A stretch of 64,000 nt of DNA from assembly GCA_003008705.1 (NCBI GenBank), contig PDUO01000081.1, forward strand, positions 114,828-178,827. The letters run 5' to 3'. Positions within the stretch are counted from its first letter, which is position 1. Every line of letters starts with the position of its first letter. The DNA comes from Pezicula radicicola (taxonomy: Eukaryota > Ascomycota > Leotiomycetes > Helotiales > Dermateaceae). Shown piece after piece: positions 60,149 through 64,000 of the stretch. The translations under genes were made by a program, and so were the position numbers. The notes beneath the pieces were generated by a model. It was given only the letters and a program-made list of their open reading frames with translations. It did not search any database and was not told the origin of the DNA.

Positions 60149-60315
60149 GTACAACCCTCAGCCTTGCGCGAAATCCTCAGCCTTGTACAATTCATGCACT
60201 AAGAAAGTAAGTTCGGTCGGAATACTCCGTACATTCTATTCAAACACATCAACCACCACAATTTCAACAATCTATCACCACCACCACCATCACCACCACC
60301 ACTGCAATCAGCAGC
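60149..60315 (+). promoter_or_regulatory. Leader of the small basic-tailed gene, with CAC/CAT microsatellite
   Basis: Short 5' flank ending in a (CAC)n/(CAT) microsatellite (about 60274-60303) immediately before ATG 60316. Its CA-rich composition is typical of fungal leaders. Confidence 0.4.
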
Positions 60316-60993
60316 ATGTACTCTCCACCACGATCTCCACTCTGCGAACAGTTTCTCAACCTCGACAAGCTCGACACTGTACTCGACAACTTTCAGAACG
60401 ATGGGCCGCCGACGCCTGTAATATCTCCAGCCAACAGTATCGTCGACAACACGACATACAACCCAAATGCAGAGACGAATCCTTATCTACATGTGTTGAG
60501 GCAATGGGGCCTCAGCGACGACGAGATTGATCGCGCAAGGAGATGGGACCAGGCTCCCAGCCACCGATCGGCAGAATCAATCCACATGAAGCTCTTGGCC
60601 GAATGTGCAGAAAGCCTCTACGACGGACCTCCTACACTCCCTCGTCTCCTCAGCGAATACGAGAACAGGATGGAAATGTACAATCGGCGGCGCCATACGG
60701 GCAATGATTACGTAGCCGCGAGAGCTCGGATGCAGGAATGTGCAGACAGACTTGTGTCTCGGAAGTTGCAGGATGGCGCCTCTTCAGAAGAGGTTGCTGC
60801 GTTGCTCGAAGCTACAAGTATGGGGCAGGCGACGATGGATATCATAGCGGCGCACTTCAAGAGCGAGTTGCAGAAGCTCGTGCTCAAAGACAGTAGTAGA
60901 TCACAGAAGCCAGATCGGACGAGGAGGACTCTTCGCCGAAGCATGCGGATCAAAAAGAGGAACCGTAGAGCAGGGAAAAGAGTCGCTACTTAA
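60316..60993 (+). CDS. Hypothetical protein with basic C-terminal tail
   Basis: An open frame of 225 codons without stops. The N-terminal 50 residues are Pro/Asn-rich (DNFQNDGPPTPVISPANS). A helical middle follows with LLSEYENRMEMYNRRRHTGN, MQECADRLVSRKLQDGASSE and EVAALLEATSMGQATMDIIA. The end is a strongly basic tail (RTRRTLRRSMRIKKRNRRAG) that could bind nucleic acid or direct nuclear import. I recognise no family. It ends at 60993, overlapping by four bases the end of a convergent, related but broken gene. The start is set at 60316, after the CAC repeat. The frame beginning at 60183 on the same strand is a shadow. Confidence 0.65.
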   Translation: MYSPPRSPLCEQFLNLDKLDTVLDNFQNDGPPTPVISPANSIVDNTTYNPNAETNPYLHVLRQWGLSDDEIDRARRWDQAPSHRSAESIHMKLLAECAESLYDGPPTLPRLLSEYENRMEMYNRRRHTGNDYVAARARMQECADRLVSRKLQDGASSEEVAALLEATSMGQATMDIIAAHFKSELQKLVLKDSSRSQKPDRTRRTLRRSMRIKKRNRRAGKRVAT

Positions 60994-61409
60994 CGGTCGG
61001 ACTGAGGTCTTTTGGCTTTACGGGTAGTATTGTGTGCTAACTTCCGTATATTCTGGACACGTCCACTGCGACGAGGCTTCCGTTTCGCAAGTTCGAGTTT
61101 CGCCAGCCTGGACTGCCTTTCGTTCCGCCTCAGCTCCCTCACAGTATTCAAGCAACCAGTTCCATGGTAGCCTCGCCTCCACTGGTCACAGAACAATATT
61201 TCTGTACATCATATCCGGAATTCCCCCTGGAGCAAGAGCTGTGATATGAGCTGATCAACAGCCCGCTGTACACGATCTTGCGCACTCTTCGAAGTATCGC
61301 GAAATTGCTTTCGTCGGTTGTATTCATTCATCCAGAGGTGAATGTGGTGGTGATAGCGAGTAGCGAGCATCGGATTTAGGGGAGTGATCTGTCTCTCTGC
61401 GTCGAGCAT
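60990..61409 (-). pseudogene. Broken convergent relative of the gene at 60316
   Basis: From 61409 the minus strand reads ATRYHHHIHLWMNEYNRRKQ, then AQDRVQRAVDQLISQLLLQG and EFRI, followed by a TGA near 61211 (Arg by C-to-T). It then continues in the same frame: LFCDQWRRGYHGTGCLNTVR, RNERQSRLAKLELAKRKPRR and SGRVQNIRKLAHNTTRKAKR, stopping at 60990. The shared order 'YNRR..., R.Q...D.L+S..L..G, then a basic RRS.R tail' with the plus-strand neighbour indicates an old inverted duplication. The first exon may extend upstream of 61409, where frames are less clear. Confidence 0.5.
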
Positions 61410-61645
61410 GACTGCGGAATACCATCTCTATTTGGTCTATTCGGAGGGCACAGCATAGTTAAATGTAATCTAATGTTGCGCAGATGGAGATGGAGACATG
61501 ACCTAGAAGTTGTAATTTGGAGTGCAAACTGATTATGTACTCTATCTACTACTCTTCGATGCAGCATTCAGGAAACTCTCCGTCCGAGATAGAGATAAGT
61601 GGATTATCTCGTGCGTTTTGTAAAATGTTAGCAGATTCTTCGGAC

Positions 61646-62775
61646 ATGTCAGCAGGTCTGTCGAATTATCTTTGACGTAACCCTCAAGTAACAATTCAGA
61701 CGAACAACATAGCTACACTTTCCGACCTTGCAAGTGTCGTTTACTCTCGAGGTGCCGTGATGTTCAAGAGGCCGGACTTCCTGAGCTCAGCCCCAGCGAG
61801 ACGGTTGTTCGTGACTTTGATTCTAGACACACGGGATTCGCAAACACTGAAGCTCTCCATCAAGCACGAAATGCATTGTCAATGTAGCGTAAGATCTAAC
61901 CCATCTCGCCATGGGCCCTATTGACTACCTTGGTTCACTCTCCTGGTTTTGCTGCCCTTCTATGGCCACTGAATATAACTGATCATTGACCCCCTTTCGA
62001 ACCTATGTCTGTTGCTGAGATTGCAATCCTCGGAAGTCTGGTGTGCCTTGATATTGCGTGACTGATCCCTCAATGTGGTGGGTCTCGGAACCTGAGTGAC
62101 TTGGTAGTCGAAATTGGACCGCCAGAGCTCATAACGACGCGTGTAATACGTTATGCAATTGCCAACGGCATGTTCTACAACGAGTTAATCGGCGTTATCA
62201 AGTACACTGCATCAATCTCTTTGATTACTTCGAAAAAAGGACCGATGCAGCACAACGGTACTCGACCTACCTTGACTCCCGCGCCCAGATTCCCTGCTAG
62301 CCTGCCAGCTACCTGATCCGGGCATGGGACTAGGACTTAGTCGGCTGAGGAACCATTGTTGATGTAAGTTAGTATTTATCCCCCTGTAAATGGGTCTTCC
62401 TGCATTTTCTATGTCACTCTCCATGCATCATAAGCTAACAATATACACAGGTTGGGGGCTCTGCAGGATCAACAAGCCTTAGCTTAGCTTAAGCCTTTCC
62501 CCTAATTCACTTTGTGACCTAGGACATTAGCTCCGAGGCATTGAACGAAGGCGAGGCACAGGCCTATTATGATTTCTTCAGCCCACAAATTGTGTCGGCA
62601 AAGGCATAGCTTTTTAAAAGCATCTCCTCCATGACTGGCCAGACGATACTTGTATCCGAATGCTCAAAGCACTCTTGCTAACGATCGAGGATAGTGTGCA
62701 CATCCTAGTGGGAGAGTGTTTAATACCCGATCCTCTATCCCTACGGGCTACGGACAAGGAGTCGACTGCGTGCAG
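61646..62775 (+). pseudogene. Plant/fungal-type SAM-dependent O-methyltransferase, decayed
   Basis: The plus strand has a dimerisation region: LPELSPSETVVRDFDSRHTG near 61780, then MSVAEIAILGSLVCLDIA near 62010 and LVVEIGPPELITTRVIRYAI near 62105. FDYFEKRTDAAQRYSTYLDS follows near 62220. The SAM-binding motif is split by an 87-bp intron (62364-62450, branch GCTAAC): TIVD joins VGGSAGS. The C-terminal part has YYDFFSPQIV and LLHDWPDDTCIRMLKALL near 62630, the 'xxHDWxDd' region that carries the catalytic His, then VHILVGECLIPDPLS. Stops (near 61676, 62058, 62310-62340) and frameshifts break it. A role in methylating a secondary metabolite is typical of the family. Whether it belonged to the cluster at 30-57 kb is doubtful, because an intact kinase lies between them. 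Confidence 0.72.
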
Positions 62776-64000
62776 GAAGTAAGAATAAACTAGGAGATAC
62801 GGATAGAGAAAGGGCTGAAAAAGATAGGTGCTAGATGATCGCTTTAATAAGATAGTATACTTTAAGGATTCGATATATAGTTGCTTTATTGAAAGTCCTG
62901 GACTATTCAATACACGGAAGAATATAAGAATATATAATCTAGAATATAGATCCCTGCTACATCGCTAGGAGCTCGAGGGTGTTTGCTCCTGTACTTCTAT
63001 ATAAAGACAGTACCTATTATAATTAGCTCACTAAGTTAATTACGCCTCTTTTATATTTTTTATATTATAATCGACTTATAGTAGGTAATTTATATATATT
63101 ACTATTTAAGCTTTATTATATAAAATAAAGTAGACTATTTATATAGTTATTAACTATTTAACTTTTCTTAACTAGACTACTCTCTCTATATACTTTATTA
63201 ATCTATTATAGTCCTATAAACTAGTAACTTCTAACTATTAGAATCCTTTAATAATATCTCTCTATCTCTTCTTATTATACTAAAATACTCTAACTAACCT
63301 TTAATATTTACTAGTAGTAATCTTACTAGTAATATAATATATTTTATTAACTCTACTCTTTATCTTTATTAGTTTATCTCTATTATTATTATCTATATAC
63401 TTATAATAAATATTAGTATTTAGAATATAATTATTAATAATTATAATCTTATTATTATAATTTATATTTATATTTATAATAACTCCTTTATTAGAAATAT
63501 AGATATTAATAAAAATTAAAGTATATTAGTATTATATACTATAGTTACTATAGGATTAATAGACTTTACTAAAGGTATTAATATAAAAGTTCTTTATAAT
63601 TATTATATTATTATTATTATATTAGAGGATTTTATCTAATATAGATTTAATACCTTTATTATTAACTAGTATATATTAGTATTAAATTATTAAAGTATAG
63701 ATAAAGGAGAGTATAAGATAAGAGTAGAAATATATTTTTCTTATATCTTATATACTACTTTACTTAAAGTATAAAGTATCTCTTTCTTTTTTTTTTTTTT
63801 TTTTTTTTTTAAATATTACTTATTATAAGAGGTTCTTAAAGTTTATTTAAAAGTAGTTATATTCTTATAGATATTAATTTATTAAATATTATTTAAAGTA
63901 TAAATATCTAAGTAATAAATACTTTTATTATTATTAGAGTTAATAATAATATTAAAGAAAATAATATTAACTTAGAGAATAAAAATAATATTAGTATCTT
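62776..64000. other. AT-rich, TpA-rich tract without recognisable genes; poly-T run
   Basis: Composition changes sharply near 63000 to long stretches of A and T with frequent TA steps and stops in every frame. This is similar in texture to the decayed hAT element and suggests an old RIP-mutated repeat whose other end lies beyond the window. A homopolymer of 24 T lies at 63787-63810. No transposase or reverse-transcriptase motif could be read. Confidence 0.6.

Noticed and set aside
63001..64000. Possible retrotransposon or mitochondrial insertion suggested by the AT-rich tract
   Set aside because: No polymerase, integrase or mitochondrial gene motif can be read; only composition supports it.

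Overview
This window is nuclear DNA of a filamentous ascomycete (Pezizomycotina). The evidence is short introns of about 50-90 bp with GT..AG ends and CTAAC/CTGAC-type branch points, a Zn2Cys6 regulator with a fungal MHR, a two-subunit type I fungal fatty acid synthase, fungal C2H2 and nucleoside-phosphorylase proteins, and repeat-induced-point-mutation (RIP)-like decay. The genus cannot be named from the sequence alone. Most genes are dead. Reading frames stay recognisable but carry TAA/TAG/TGA where CAA/CAG/CGA/TGG would be expected, and some transposons have become TpA-rich islands. No tRNA, rRNA or CRISPR array was seen.

Layout. 0-3.7 kb: a decayed ankyrin-repeat/ZZ-finger gene and a decayed conserved hypothetical gene. 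4-11.6 kb: short relics (nucleotidyltransferase-like, SDR, BRCT, P450 N-terminus), ending in a strong inverted repeat. 12.07-14.96 kb: an intact three-exon Ulp1/SENP-type SUMO protease. 15.3-18.3 kb: a nucleoside-phosphorylase gene and a C2H2 gene, both broken. 18.6-23 kb: a decayed RNA-dependent RNA polymerase of the RNA-silencing type. 24.3-27.2 kb: a hAT transposon with perfect 19-bp terminal repeats and a perfect 8-bp target duplication. 28.2-30.3 kb: a piggyBac-like transposon.

30.4-57.4 kb is the main discovery: a complete-looking but pseudogenised secondary-metabolite cluster. In order it holds a PaaK-like adenylate-forming enzyme (-), an MFS transporter (+), an SMP-30/gluconolactonase-type lactonase (-), a Zn2Cys6 regulator (+), a TauD-type dioxygenase (+), FAS beta (-), a 2-methylcitrate-dehydratase-like MmgE/PrpD protein (+), a citrate synthase (-), FAS alpha (+) and a second, cis-aconitate-decarboxylase-like MmgE/PrpD protein (+). 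Dedicated FAS, citrate synthase, dehydratase, decarboxylase, dioxygenase and lactonase is the toolkit known from alkylcitrate pathways such as sporothriolide: fatty acyl chain, then alkylcitrate, alkylaconitate, alkylitaconate, and finally oxidised gamma-lactones. The product is therefore inferred to have been an alkylcitrate-derived lactone or acid. The genes are probably non-functional now, because stops and frameshifts hit nearly every enzyme and several catalytic residues have changed.

58.2-61.4 kb: an intact FHA-domain protein kinase, a 288-bp MITE-like element with perfect 27-bp inverted ends, an intact small basic-tailed hypothetical gene, and a broken convergent relative of it. 61.6-62.8 kb: a decayed plant/fungal-type O-methyltransferase. 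63-64 kb: a very AT-rich tract without recognisable genes. All calls rest on reading the sequence; no database search was possible, and ends of decayed genes are approximate.
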